A stretch of DNA of 64,000 nucleotides from [Phialemoniopsis] sp. UDSM-2020 (taxonomy: Eukaryota > Ascomycota > Sordariomycetes > Thyridiales > Thyridiaceae), in the NCBI GenBank assembly GCA_018873225.1, contig JAEILZ010000002.1:4464001-4528000 (forward strand). The letters run 5' to 3'. Position numbers and translations under genes: made by a program. This document shows positions 1 through 12,577 of this stretch, one piece after another. Every line of letters begins with the position of its first letter. Positions within the stretch are counted from its first letter, which is position 1. Under the pieces are notes generated by a model. The model did no database searches. It was not told where the DNA came from and worked only from the letters and a program-made list of their open reading frames with translations.

Positions 1-167
1 TTGTTACTCCACTCGAATGCTGATATGACTTTTGGTGGTCGCCCATGCCTCTAATGTCGGCGTGCGTTGCGTTCCGTCTCTTGCTTTCCCCTCCTGATAT
101 CGTCTTTCCATCAATAATAGAGTCATCGCATGGCCGACTGGCAGACCACTTGCGTTAACTGCTCTTC
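1..167. other. 3' flank of the mitochondrial carrier gene
   Basis: No coding signal is seen here. It lies just past the stop codon of the minus-strand carrier gene, so it most likely holds that gene's 3' UTR. Confidence 0.4.
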
Positions 168-1442
168 TCATAGAATAACCTCCTCGTCGCCCGGGTTCAG
201 ACTGACGAGGAAGTCTCTCGTAAGCTCAAAGCTTAGCCAGCTAGAAGCCATGCTGGGCGCCACCTTGAGCAGGTTGGGTACGATGCCCTTGTAGAGGCCC
301 TTGATGCCCTCCTGCGCCACGATGACGCGGATCGCGTCCGGAAGCGACTTGTACTGGTAGCCCATGCCGGACATGGTGTTGATCTGGAAGCGCCGGCGTA
401 GAACATCACTAAAGAGGTCAAATGTGTTAGCGATTCTGTCTTGAATTCTCCGGCGCAGGCTCAGCTTACAATGGATATGTGCACGTCTGCGCAACAGCAC
501 CAGATATCGCGCCGGCGGCCAGTTTCCTCACGGCGCTCGGGTGCTTCTCTCCGTCGGGCGTCAGGTATTTCCTCACCCACTCGTACACCATAAAGTTCAG
601 GCCCACGTACGGCGCAACGCCCGCCACAGTCGGGACGATGCCCCGGTACAGGGCCCTGAACCCACCTTCCGTCTTGTACATGACGCTCAGCGTCCCCCAC
701 ATGCCGGGCAGCTCCTTCGGTTTCGCGCCGAGGTCGGCGAACGAGGCGGACTGGATCGATAACCGCGTCCGCACGATGTCGAGCGGGTATGTGAAGGTGA
801 CGGAGGTGATGCCGGCCAGGCCACCGCAGACCAGACGGGTCAGCGGCGACATGTCGGCGCCAGGATGTGATTCAAAGATATTCTGTACAGAAAGACACAG
901 CGGTCAGTATACCAAAAAGCAACAAGCCTCGAGCAGACGCTAGGAAGTTCAAAACGTACCCTCTTGTAGAAATTATAGCTCCCAAACTGCACCGCCGAGT
1001 ATGGCACGATCCGGATGCAGTTGGTGCCGTTGCCGCGCATAAACCCGCGCCACCCTTCCTCCTGCCACATCTTCTTGAGCGCTTTCCCCACCGACAGCTT
1101 GTACTCGTCGCGCCCGATGCTCTGCACCTGGAACAGGATCTTGAGGCGCTCTAGCGGGGACACGACGGTACGAGATACGGCGCCCGCTACGCCGCCGGCG
1201 CAAAACGCCGCGATGACGGGCTGCGAGATGCCGGAGCGAAACTGCGTGGCGAGCGTGTCGGGCTGCGGGTATTGCGACTTGATGATGCCTTCCGCCGCTG
1301 GCGCGGGGGCCGGTCTCGAGGCCGGCGCCGGGGCTGGGCCGGAAGCCTGCTTGGGTTCTTGGTCAGTCCCTTCCGCCCGGCGAGCAACACGGAACAGCTT
1401 GTCCGTAGACGAGGAGGGCCGGTTACTTACAGTGGTCGACAT
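168..1442 (-). CDS. Mitochondrial carrier family protein (YPR011C-like)
   Basis: SLC25-type inner-membrane solute carrier of about 350 aa. Exons, minus strand: 1442-1431, 1346-960, 882-470, 408-168; phases agree throughout. The three carrier repeats each show the P-x-[DE]-x-x-[KR] signature: PLERLK in repeat 1, PLDIVR in repeat 2, PFDVLR in repeat 3 (formed across the last intron). The sequence resembles the fungal YPR011C group, whose yeast member carries adenosine 5'-phosphosulfate and PAPS; the substrate here is inferred only from that likeness. The N-terminus is rich in Ala and Pro. The first intron (84 nt) has no stop and keeps frame, so a longer 378-aa form is possible if it is retained. 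The start at 1442 is ATG, with no better upstream choice seen. Confidence 0.9.
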
Positions 1443-3683
1443 GATGGGAGACTATGAGGTAGAAACGAGGGTATCAACTGTACTGCTGGCCCCGTCCAGT
1501 CTATGAGGAAGATCGTCCAGCGGGGTTCGGTGATCGGTGTCGGGTAGGAAGAGGATGCTGGACGGGTCGGAGAGGGGCTTCTTCTCATCTAACAAGCACC
1601 AGGATGTACCAATGCGTCGAGGAAAACTTTTTTATGACAAGCGGAACGACCGTGCTGGGAGTGGCGGATGCCAAAACGAAGGTTCTCGTCGAGCTGACCG
1701 GATCAAAGGAGGCGATGGCAGCGGGTCAAGCTCGACATGCTCGAAGGGGAGAAAGGGGACGCTGTCGTCGTCGACCATAGGAGGTGCCCGTGCCTCGGTC
1801 AGGTGTGTGATGTGTTGGTCGTATTGGCAGGGAGGGAAGAAAAGCCGTCAGGGGACAGCTCTTCGTGCGTTGTTGTCGCTATCGAGTGTATAGCGAGGTC
1901 GTCGTTCTTGGTTGTTGCTCGTGGCGGATTTCTTTGCCAGCAGCACTCGTGATGTCGAAAACGGGAACTCTTGACCCGGCGGAGAGCGCGTGCAGATCGA
2001 AACCCGCAGGTCTTGCTAGGCCTAAAAAGTGTCCACTGCCACTGGCTAGGCCAGCTGGGCTGAGCGCCTGAAAGGAAAGATGTCTCAAAAGTAATAAGCT
2101 AGCGCAGCGCCCTGGTTGGCGTCTGGTCTACCAGAAACAGCGTGAGCCTGTGCCCCAAAAAGAGGCCGCCCTATGGTTCGGTCGTAGGGAATTATATCCA
2201 ATCAAAGGAACTCGAATATACGGTTTTCGGAATGCGCGTAAGACGTGAGAAAAGTCTATTGCTCTTCAATTGCAGTCCGACATCGACAGAGAAAACTATC
2301 GCAAGAGAAGAGGGATTTCAAGGTTTGCTCTCTGACATCTCATTTGCACGTAACCGCGCTGGCGGAAGACCCCCAAAATTGGAAATCCATGCCGGCCAAC
2401 TAAACCTGGGGCTCTCGCTTTAAGTACCCGATACCAAATTCCAGAGCCAGTGGTACCAGCGAGATCCGCGAGTCACGCGCCCGGACAAGTGAAAGAACGG
2501 GAGCTTGGCATGTACCGGGGCGACTTGGCTGACCAGGACGTGACATGCAAAAAGTCTTGGAACAGGCTTCCAGACCTTCAGGCCGTCCAACAGATGTCAT
2601 CGAAACCTCGAGTGCTCGTCTGCATTTCCCCGACATTTGCTCACGCCAAGGTTTGGAAGCTCTTTTTACACCGATTACACTGGAGCGCTGCTCTGTGCTG
2701 CCCCCACCGTCACCCACTGTGTCCACTGCATGCCGCAGCAAATCGTCAGCAGAATGACATAACTTGCTGGACAGCATTGGGCCTCTTTTGCGCTTGGCGA
2801 TCCGTTCATCACACACAGCAAATGCCAGTTTTCCCAGGCTGACTCACTTGCTTACAGCAGAAAATAAAACGAGTGTGAACACCCATCTTGGCCAGGCTTG
2901 GCCTCTCTTCACACTGGATCAAATAGAAACACGGGCACTGGTGCGGCATGTCCTAGACCTACATGTCTTGGGTGGCCGGGAAGGAGAATAGTTCGAGAAG
3001 CCCGCTTTCCCCTCAACTTCCAAGTCCTTTCCCCTCACAATGCGGAGCCGAAACCCGCCGGCTTTATCCGACGTCACGAGCTACCAGACGTTGATCTGTC
3101 TCATGCATCGTAGATCACATCACTGCTTTAGGCCTCATGCCATTCGGTGTCAGACGCGGGATGATGGGCCATTTCGTAATCACGAGTGCCGGATGTCGAT
3201 TCGGTGGGGGTTCCTGTTACACAGGCTCACAGAGGGAAAGGGTTGGTAAAAGGCGAGAGAAGCATGTATCATGCAAAAAGATACGTTAATACTACGCAAT
3301 CCTAGATTCTTTTTTTAACTACAAGATGCAATGTCGGTGCATTATACGGAGGGTTATGTATCAGCGAGACGAGGTTTCCGTGATTCATCGTACACGTAGG
3401 TGTCGACATCGTTCCGTTCCGATCGAGCGTCCGTTCGTTCGCGAGCAAGCCTGAATAGACTACCGAATGAAGAACTACGTACGAAGAGCACCCGAGGAGC
3501 GCATCGGTCGACTCGAGACTAGACAGACAAGGTTTTGAGAGTCAAGATAATAGATGAATGCGTGACCATGACCTGGTAAATAGCAACCCAAACGAAGAAG
3601 GAAAGAAACCTTGTAGGTCCGCCTTTTAAAGGATCGGAAAACACCCGACGTGTTCACAAATGGACTAGCTGTCTGCTCGAGCC
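1443..3683. other. Gene-free stretch between carrier and SR-protein genes
   Basis: About 2.2 kb. Its right part is the 3' side of the SR-protein gene and its left part the upstream region of the carrier gene. Short ORFs occur on both strands, but none has recognisable domains, splice-linked partners or a convincing start. No repeat or RNA gene was recognised. Confidence 0.4.
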
Positions 3684-4951
3684 CTACTCGGCGACGTCCA
3701 AGTCATCGTGAGCTTGTCGAGGGCTGTCGATCCGTTCTGTGAATGAACAGTTAGCTCAGCTGCCTTCGCACTTTTGTCAAAGTTGGCTCAACGTACCCTT
3801 GCGGTCATCACCGTTAGCACCGTTCTCACGGCGATCACGGTCGTCACGGTCGTCGCGATCGTCACGGTCGTCGCGGTCATCGCGGTCATCACGATCGTCC
3901 TTGAGATCGCGGTCGCGGTCGCTGCGATCACTATACCATATTAGGTCAGTCAAGTGCCACAGCATAGGGAAGCCGAGGAGAGGCAATAGCGTACCGGTTG
4001 TCAGGGCTGCGAGAGCGGTCGCGGTCGCGGCGAGAGTCGCGGTCGTAGTCCCGGTCACGGCGATCATCCTTGCGCGGCGAGTAATCGCGGCGGCGGGGAG
4101 ACGGCGAACGGCCGCGACGGGGAGACCGACGACCTCCTCGGGGCTCACGGTCACGTCCAGAGTCAAATCGCCACGAGGCAGATGGCGGGGTACGGGCCCA
4201 CTAACGTGCGCGGTCAGTATAAATATAAGAAGCAGAGCATGATGGTCTGCACGAGAACTCACCTCAATCTTCAGGATGTCGTCCCTGCCGAGACGCTTGT
4301 TATGCATATCATGGTAAGCATCGTCGGCATCCCGGCGATCTTCATACTCGACAAAGGCGAAGCTGGTACGGGTTAGCAAATTGGAAAGGGAGGGTATCGA
4401 CATGGCTTGACGTACAGTCTGCTGCTCGCGCTTCGCGGAGCAGGAATGTCGCACCGGACAAGGCGACCGTAGCTTTGTAGCAAAAAGAATGTCAGTATAT
4501 CTATTCTGAGAGCAATTGGACAAGGAGAAATCGTCTCATTCCCTCCCCACCGCTGACCTGCGCCAAAGAGCAAGACTTCGCCAGTGGGGGCTCGCAAAGT
4601 AGCCCGAAGGATGGGCCACGGCCGCAATCGCTCGTTCGACGGGTGGTACGACAGGGCGCATGGGCAGTGGGAATCAAGGGCGAGATGCGGGTGGCGTGTT
4701 TGGATGTAGGGACATCACAGCGCAGCGTAGAGGTATCGGCGAGCGATGATGGACGAGGAGGGGAGGGGGGGTTATCGAATTGCGACGAGGAGACGACGAG
4801 GGGGAACCGTGAGAGCGGCGCTCGAAGCGCGGCGGCCGACGCATCGACGTAGCTGATGAGGGACGTACCGTTCGAACTCGTAGGCAAGATCGCGAGCACG
4901 CGTGCCGTGGCTGAAGCCCGTCACGTAGAGGGTGGTGCCGCCACGAGACAT
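3684..4951 (-). CDS. SR-type pre-mRNA splicing factor (RRM + RS domain)
   Basis: Serine/arginine-rich splicing factor of 210 aa that should bind pre-mRNA in the nucleus and help recruit the spliceosome. Exons, minus strand: 4951-4869, 4472-4416, 4362-4263, 4200-3995, 3930-3797, 3736-3684; phases close exactly at the TAG. Residues ~6-78 form one RRM, with RNP2-like LYVTGF near the start and RNP1-like FAFVEYED. The rest is Arg/Ser/Asp-rich: RSPRR and SPSPRR motifs, then seven perfect Asp-Asp-Arg units encoded by a 9-nt repeat. It resembles S. pombe Srp1/Srp2 and fungal homologues. The first intron is 396 nt, far longer than others in the window, and interrupts the RRM. Such introns in SR genes can serve autoregulation, which is only inferred here. 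Confidence 0.9.
3837..3899 (-). repeat. 9-nt tandem repeat coding seven Asp-Asp-Arg units
   Basis: Seven consecutive units of the type GAY-GAY-CGY lie in the fifth exon of the SR-protein gene. Synonymous third positions vary between units, so selection seems to hold the amino-acid pattern and not the DNA. Confidence 0.85.
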
Positions 4952-5603
4952 GGTGGGAATGGATCAAGTTGATGACAGATGGCAGGAGAACGAGTCGCCA
5001 CAGAGCAGGGAAAGGCTTGGATCAAGCCAAGAAGAATGGGCAATATGAAGTATGCCGAATGGAAACAATGATTTAAATGATAGACCAGCTGCGACCTGAT
5101 GGATATGCAGGAGTAGGCTGGGGGAGAATGGCGTCGAAGTTGTTGGAGGAATTGTTGCAAAAGTTTCCTGTGACGTGCTGACGGTGGTGATGGAGGATTA
5201 TTATGGGGCAGGACTGAGGCAGACCTCTGGCGCCTTCCCTCTTCCCTGTCGCTTACTTAACCTAATGTGGACTAGCGTACTTCCTTAGGGAGGTTGGTCT
5301 CGTGTGTCACTTCTGTCTCACGACTTTGACTGCTTGGCAAGACTCGATTTTACATCGAGGACGCGGATGGACAGCAAGCAATTCAACTATGATGAGGCAT
5401 ATAGATATAGAATAGGGTGGGTCGTTTGACTGATTCACTATAGCTACATTGATTGGACTGAATTTTGCAGAAAAGAGTTGGGAGGAAGGTGGTATTATTA
5501 AAACAATTTTTATACAAGCTTCTGAACATTAAAATATTTAATCTAATAGACAACATGTATTCATAGCTCTCAACTCTAATGAACATGAATGCATTGAACA
5601 ATC
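4952..5603. other. Upstream region of the SR gene and 3' flank of the acyltransferase gene
   Basis: About 650 nt without a gene. The part next to 4951 should hold the SR-gene promoter and the AT-rich part near 5400-5603 the 3' UTR of the sterol acyltransferase. No specific site was recognised. Confidence 0.4.
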
Positions 5604-7777
5604 CTATAGAATCAAATACAGACTACACAGAATACTAGGACCCATAAACAAGCCCATCCAAAAGACAATATTTCCCAACGTCTTTTTGTTACGCAGCCAC
5701 TTTGTTCGGTGTAGTGCAACCAACTGTACGAAGGACGTCAGTGACACGAACAACAAGGATGGACTGAAACATATTGTCAGGGACGATGGGGCAAGACTTA
5801 CTGGTATCTGGCACATCTGTAGTACGAGCAAATAGCCACGGAGCTTCTTGAAGATGCACCACATGATCAACTCGTGGACACACGCGGACAGGAAGAAGGT
5901 GATAATGGTGGCCGTGGACTTTTTCACTTTCATGGCCGAGATGGAGCTATGGTAAACGTGGCGGAGAAGGAAGTTGTGGACGGGCCTAGTTCGTTCGGTG
6001 TCAATACCATATACTTGCGTCCAACGGTTGGACGTGCAAACTTACCGATTCCAGTCACGAGCAAACTGGTCCCATGTCACTGCAATCACCACATTCAGTA
6101 TTTTGGATCGAGAAAGGTTCTGGACACTCGAAAGAATGGACCTACCGCTATTCCACCATGCATCGTAAAAGCTCCGGTCCGCAAAGTATGTCAACTCGGC
6201 GAGCCAGTTGAGGATCGTTTCCCAGATCAAATACCAGGTGAGCTACACAGAAGACTCATTAGTATACCCATACCTCTTGCCACGCAAGCTCAGAAACTCA
6301 GACTCACCAAGTACTCCATCATAAACGGAAAAATCAAATCGCTCAGCATCCAGGGGAACTCGCGGAACCTCTCGAGCGTCGTCATGCCCATCTCCTTCAT
6401 CATGACCGTCTTCATGACGACCGGATAAATAAAAGCCTGCGAGATCATGATCATGACAAAAATAATACCGAAAGTCGCCGCCATCTTCTCGACCACGTAG
6501 AACCAGTTGATCGACTCGGAGCGCGGGTACTCGAGCTCGTACACGACCGTCGGCAGCACGATGTACTCGTAGTGGTTGGCAAACGTCAGGTTTTGCGGGT
6601 AAGCTTTCCCCGGTGTCAGGGCCTTGCCGCGGAGCTCGTCGCCCAGCGCGTCGACCTCCCACTTGATGATGCGCTCGAACACGTGGATCTGCTGCTCGTC
6701 GAGCGGCTCGCCGGAGCGGATGGCTTCTGCGACCCGGTCGATATCACTCGCCTGGTCCTGCTGTTGTTGTTGCTGCAATGTCGTGATCGACTTACGACGC
6801 TCCTGCATGCCGGCCGCCGACGCCGGCAGAGCGAGGTGGTCCGTCGACAGCGACTCGGCCGGCGGGTCCGTCTGCGACGTGCCCTCGACAGGTGCAATCC
6901 CCTCGAGCCTCTTCAACTCGGCGAGAAGCTCCCGCCGCTGCCGGTACAGCGTCGACAGGTGGCCGTTGTAAAATGCGTACGAGTGCTGCTTCATGAGCAT
7001 CACGATGCCATGTAAGACAAAAAACACCGTGTGCGACCAGGGCCAGTCGCGCACCATAGTCCAGCCGACTACACCCCCGATAAACATCGTCTGCCATATA
7101 TTCTGCAGGACCCAACCACTCCGGTTCCAATCTACATACCCAGCCAGCACAGCGCGCTGCAGAAGCCAGCTCACGCCCGTGATGCCACACAGGACGCCGT
7201 CCGAGGCGAGTAGCACCACCACATCGCGGTGGAACATGGTCTTCATAATCTCGTTGGTGCCGAGGACGTTCCCGGCCAGGCGCCAGTTGTTGGCACCGAT
7301 CTTCATGACAAAAAGAAAAACACCGATCCAGAAGAGCGTGAAGAAGCCGTGGAAGGGGCTGTTGGCGGCCTCGGCGTTCTGCCGGTCAAAGGCGGAGAAC
7401 GTGCGAGTGAAGACGAGGTCGCCAAACTTGCTGCGGCGCTTCTGCAGCGGGACGTTCTTGTCCCCATTGACCTGGTGAGCCCGGTCGAGGCCGCGCTGCA
7501 GAATGGCTTGCAGCTCGGCGTCCGGGGCGGAGAGGATGTACCGGCGGGCATCACTGGCGCTGACCTTGCCGTTTGTCGAGACCGGAGCTGCGGATGTGCG
7601 TGGTGGCCGGCGCCGCAGGGCTGCAGGGTCTACCTCTTTGGAGATCTCGTCGTAGTCCTCGTCGCTGGTGGTATCTGATGGAGTGTTTGTCCCCCGCTGG
7701 TTTGCTCTTAGGGCATCCCGGAGTGAGTGTGGCGTGGAAGCCATGGTATCTGGATTTGGACGAGAGTTTCCATTCAT
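5604..7777 (-). CDS. ARE2: Sterol O-acyltransferase (ARE/ACAT, MBOAT family)
   Basis: ER membrane enzyme of 634 aa that esterifies ergosterol with fatty acyl-CoA for storage in lipid droplets. Exons, minus strand: 7777-6308, 6242-6146, 6079-6046, 5985-5802, 5723-5604; phases agree. A long cytosolic N-terminus (residues ~1-150) precedes multiple hydrophobic segments. The family motif FYDAWWN is at residues 515-521, and the presumed catalytic His571 sits in the hydrophobic CVHELIMW segment. A short Gln run (LQQQQQQ) lies in the loop region near residue 330. The 34-nt exon 6079-6046 codes the conserved TWDQFARDWN stretch. The start may be residue 1 or the Met at position 12. Yeast has two such genes; which one this matches cannot be told. 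Confidence 0.93.
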
Positions 7778-9022
7778 CTCGTAATCGGTTAGAAGAATGC
7801 TGCTATCTATCGATAAACTTCTTTTCTTTTTAAAGTATTTCTATGAGTGCGTTGGAGTCTCGGAAGTGGTCTGATATGTGCTTCGGTCACAGATGTGCTG
7901 ATCCGGTCAAGAGGCGCTCAGCTCACATCCGTGGAAGTTCTAGACGGGTGAGCTCGCCTTCAAGAATGGAAAGCAATGCCGTGGAATCCTGCCCGAAGAT
8001 GAGAAGGACTGAGCTAGGATCTCAATGATCCACAGTCTGTAATTCAAAAGAATCGATATAAGGACGCAGGGTGTAAATGCTGATGATGACAATCAGCCTG
8101 ATGCAAGTGGTGGTGTCGATGACAGTCCAGCTTATAACGTTTATTAGCGCCGTCCGGTAGGCCGGGATTCAATCAAGGGAACAAACGGCCGCTGCTTCGG
8201 TCGTCTCGGATGAGGAAAACTGGCACATGCCAACAGTTTGGACGTGTGGCAATTCCCAGAAGAACACCCTTAAAACTTCCTTGGATCGATTCTTATGTGT
8301 TCAAATGGAAACGGATTTGGTAATTATGAATTCATCAGCACAGTGAGGTCACTGTTGTGACGCAACATTTACCTGGGTTGCAACCTCAAGAAACCCACAC
8401 AAAGATCTATTGTTAGCGAGTACACACACTGTAATGTCAGCTGTTGCAGCTTGGCAGTCCGCCCTTCCGCCCGCGCGCCGAGAAGACTCAATCCCCACCA
8501 ATTCTTCCAAGGAATTGGGAAGCGCCGGGTGTTTGCGGGGCCCGGTCGATCCGGCATCTAGGTCTTGTAGGGCAGAGCAGGGGGTCAGATCTTGAGCCTC
8601 GCGCCCCGAAAGGCCTGCATCTGACTCAGTATTATGTCAATGATGTACCTCGGCTCTACGCGCGCGGGATCAGAAATATCGCGAACCTCCGTGCTCCGGA
8701 ATGAAGGGCATTAATGGCAGGACAAGCATTCGGACTGGGCTCTTCGACGATTCCCACGCCTTCGATATCGTAGGCGTCAGGGACACCTTGCACGTATTTG
8801 CGTGGAAATCCAGGGGGTGGAAATAGATATATTTGAGTTGTAAACACACAATCAAGTTGCTACTTTCACAGAAAGCCAGCATGACCCAACATTGAAGTCT
8901 GCTGAATGGAGCGGGCTGGTCAAAATTCCCACTTACAAACCGCTTCCCTCCCCAAGGTGCTTTTGGCCTTGAAGTCAACGCGAACCAGCATCATACCCAG
9001 TACTGCCCTTTTCTCTTCAATC
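7778..9022. other. Region between fimbrin 3' end and acyltransferase start
   Basis: About 1.2 kb that should hold the acyltransferase promoter (right of 7777) and the fimbrin 3' UTR. Only short ORFs without domains occur. A T-rich tract lies just upstream of the acyltransferase start. Nothing else was recognised. Confidence 0.4.
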
Positions 9023-11174
9023 TTAGGACATCTTCTCGTGCGTCGCCATCAGAGAACCTGTAGAAGATTAGTATCCAATGTGTTATAAATTCGATGGCAG
9101 GGCAATTTCTTACCAATGAAAGTAGTCACTAATCGAGAGCGGACTTGGCAAATATCCTCGGGCACCAGCCAGATGGTGGCTCCCATCTTTCGCGCAATAC
9201 TGATACTCAGCTTAGCGTTCAGGTAAGACTCCTCATCCGTGCGACCGGAGCTGACGAGGTCGTAGTCGACGTAGCTGCTCTTCATGCCGTTCAAGACATC
9301 CAGGAGGAAGACACCGGTACCAATGGCGGGGTCCTTGAACGAGCGGATGGCCGAGTTGCGGCCGCCCTTGCGGGACATCTCGTTGGCCCACTTGACCATC
9401 TCGGCGTCAGTCACCTCCCGCTTACCGAGCCGTTGCGCCAGCGCCGACAGGGTCAGAGTGATGTCCCTGCGCATCAGCTGCCAGACGAGTCCAAGCGTGA
9501 GCGTCTTCTGCCCGTCTGTGATATCGGCTCCCTGCACACCGACAAGTGAGAAGCCGTTCTGCTTGCCGAGTTCGATGGCATAGTTGGTATTCTCCACGGC
9601 CTTGAACCTCATCAGCTCGCCGCCGTTGGCAGGGGCCTTGTTGACGTGGCGCCAGTTGACTGAGCCCTTGATAACCTTGTCATAGGCTTGAAGAAGCACG
9701 GTGCCGTCCCTGAGATCGTCAAAGAAGGACTGAACTGCAGGCTGGACGTCCAAGCTGTTGAGCCACAAAGTAAAGACACGCGCTTCTCGCTCGCCCTCGG
9801 CATCGAAGTCTTCGACCTCCAGCTTCTCCTCCTCGGTGATGGGGTCTAGGCAGGGGTGGGTGTTGAACAGGTTGGCAACGAAGGCAAGGTTGAGCTTGGG
9901 GTTACCGGCGACAAGAGAGGTGGGAGTGAGGAACTTTCGGCACTCGAGCTTCTCGGCGTTTTGGAGGACTTCTTCGGCACGCTGTAGAAGGTCTCGGGTC
10001 TGGAGTGGGCTGCGGTCGCATCCGTACTCGTGGCCGATCTGGGCGAGAAGGACAGTGTAGTTCTCTCCATCCTTGACGTCGCTAGAGAAGTTGGTCACCC
10101 TCCTGGGCCAGTTCGCGGCCTTGAGGTGGTAGTTGAACCAGCGAAGGAGAATCTGCTCAGGCGGGAGCCTCAGGAACTGCTCGAGAGTCTCATCCTCTTC
10201 AAGAAGGCGATACAGCTCAGGGTGGAGCTTGATATCGATCTTTCCGAGCAGACCACGGCGAATGATCTGCCAGATGAGACCCAGGATCAGATGCTCTCTG
10301 ACCTCGATGATATCTCCAGCACCAATGTTGACGACGGAGCAACCGATACCCCTTGCCGACTCAATGACGATGTTGTTGTTCTCGGTCATGTGGAAAGCGT
10401 TCAGAGTCTTGATCTTCCTGCCGGGTAAGTTGAGGACACGCTCATCGATGGTGTCGGGGACACTGTCGTTGATGAGCTTCGCTAGCACGAGACCGTCCTT
10501 GCAGTCGTCGAACATCTCAAATGTGTCGGTAGGGAAGGGCAGGCGGCTGCCCAGATCGGGATCGCCGGCAAGGACGGCATTGATGTGGCGGGTGAACTCT
10601 GTGCGCTCATCCTCATTGATGGTGTGAGTGATATTAGCATTCGAGCCCTGGACGTGAATCTTGCCGCTCACGCTCCCCTTGGAGGCGTGGCCGCCCGTCC
10701 GTTGGGCCACGATACCACCGGACGGCGAAGCGGGCGCGGGGCCTGTGGAGAGTCGCTTTTGCGCAGGGGAGGAGTCGCGCAGTTTGGAGATGAGCTGTGG
10801 CCTTGTCAATCCTGTCTTTTCCGTCTGGCATCGCCCGGTATCCGTAAGCTTACTGATACGTAGTCCTCGAGCTCGACTCGTCTGGAGGAGTCGAGTTCGA
10901 CCTCCTTCAAGGCTTGTCTGACTACATCGTAGGGCTGGCGCTCGCTCTGCTGGGTGGCCTTGATCGCAGTCGCCTCGTCGAGGTATCCCTTGTCATCCAC
11001 ATCGAGCTTGTTGAATGCGTTGGAGAGCTCAAAGATCTCGTTCTGCTGGAACTGCGGGAACTTCCTATGACGAGCGAACAAGGGTTAGGTTCTGATGCAC
11101 ATCGGCTGGCAATTGAGGCAGGTGTGCGAGCGCATTGCTCCTTGGACATACCGCTGGATCTTGAGGACGTTCAT
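9023..11174 (-). CDS. sac6: Fimbrin / plastin, actin-bundling protein
   Basis: Cytosolic actin cross-linker of 649 aa that bundles filaments in actin patches, cables and the contractile ring. Exons, minus strand: 11174-11152, 11064-10854, 10794-9114, 9057-9023; phases close exactly. An EF-hand-like region spans residues ~1-78, a Ser/Gly-rich linker ~79-135, and four calponin-homology domains follow in two tandem pairs (starts near residues 140, 265, 410 and 530). The conserved C-terminal FIGSLMAT is completed by the last short exon. Length matches the family (about 640-650 aa). The first exon codes only seven and two-thirds codons, a layout common for fungal fimbrins. Confidence 0.95.
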
Positions 11175-12577
11175 GTCGGCGAGTAGAGGCTATCTGCCTC
11201 GGGTAGCACGGTGTTTTGCGACTTGAGGTAAGGTTCGGATGCGCTGGTCTGGTGGGGTTGGCGCTGAAGGGCTCGTCCTATGCGATATTGGGCTGCTGTG
11301 GTTTGAAGTGGTTTGGAAAGTGTTGAAGATAGATCTCCTAGACCAGTTGATTAATTACTAGAATGGAAAGGATCAGAGGGCGGAGAGGAGGGACGGGTTG
11401 GTTTTTGTTGGAGCTCAGACGGCGACACAAACAAGTTGTGAGATGATGCGCGCAACGGATGCTGGCGGCGGGGGCGGGGAGTGGGTGGTGCTGCGTGGTG
11501 CCAAATGCCTGTCCCTGATGTAATGCCGCAGCCCAACGAATGCGAGGGTACGAGATGAGTGGATGGGGGCCGAGAAGCCGCTGGAAGCTTTGGAAACGAG
11601 CCCCGCTTCAGCACTGGCAGCAAAGGGTAACAGCCACAATGGACATTGCGTAAGGCCCGACGTAGCCCCTTGCAGGCTGCAATACTGAGGCATGGCGTCT
11701 GTTTAGGCATCCACTAATCTGCTAAACAAGGCGCTAACAAAGTGCCATCAGCACAGCCTCGACAGCTCTTCAGTGCGCGAAGCCTGTACTTTCTTCTGCC
11801 AAATTCGGCGAGCTGGGGAGAAACGACCCCACTTAATTTTCACGATCAGACTCGAGCTCCAATCCTCGGCGTCATCTCGAAATTTTTACACCAGAGCCAA
11901 GCCATTTCAATCGTGTATTACGCACCCTTTTGACACCCACAGCACCCAAACTTGCGTCTAGTAGCAGGCATCTGTCAAACAAAGACGATTCTATTCAATC
12001 TGGGGTTAGGCGAGCAGTTGTGTCTCGGTCTTTTGCAGTCCTAAATTGACCGAGTCCTACGACAATTGAGCACTGACGGGCTTCTTGATTGAACCTTGCA
12101 AAGCCGCTCCTCTCTCAGTAAGTAAGTTTTTCCAATTTGTAAAATGTAAGCGTTCTTGGTCTTACAACGCGTAACATGCCGTTGCGAATGATATATCTCC
12201 AAATGGCGCTCAGCTCGTGTCACCGCCACCTTCTTTGTGTCTGGCTCCTCTCGCTACCTTGGATCTTGGACACACTCGGGTGGCGGATAATATCTCCTTT
12301 GAGCAAACTCAAAATATGACTTGACCTGGCTGGATTTTTCATAATCGCCAGGTCGGTCGGTTTGGTCAACTGGTACATTTCTATCTACCAATTTTTCCCT
12401 TGCTGGTCTGGAGTTCAGCATAGGTTCTCATTCCATAGCGACCAGGAAGATCTAATGAACTTCTGCCTCCTCTTGATCAAGTGATCTTTTCTAGCGAAGT
12501 GAGCCTCAATAGACAAAGCTTTCTCTGACTTCTCAGTCAGGCTTTTCATCAATTCGGTCACCCTTGGAGCGTCTATC
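11175..12577. promoter_or_regulatory. Divergent intergenic region (fimbrin / RING-like protein)
   Basis: About 1.4 kb between two divergent genes, so it must carry both promoters. Pyrimidine-rich stretches lie upstream of 12578. No defined transcription-factor site or coding ORF could be supported. Confidence 0.45.

Noticed and set aside
1537..1893. Plus-strand ORF of 118 codons upstream of the carrier gene
   Set aside because: Basic, Ser/Gly-rich low-complexity product without domains; lies in the expected promoter region.
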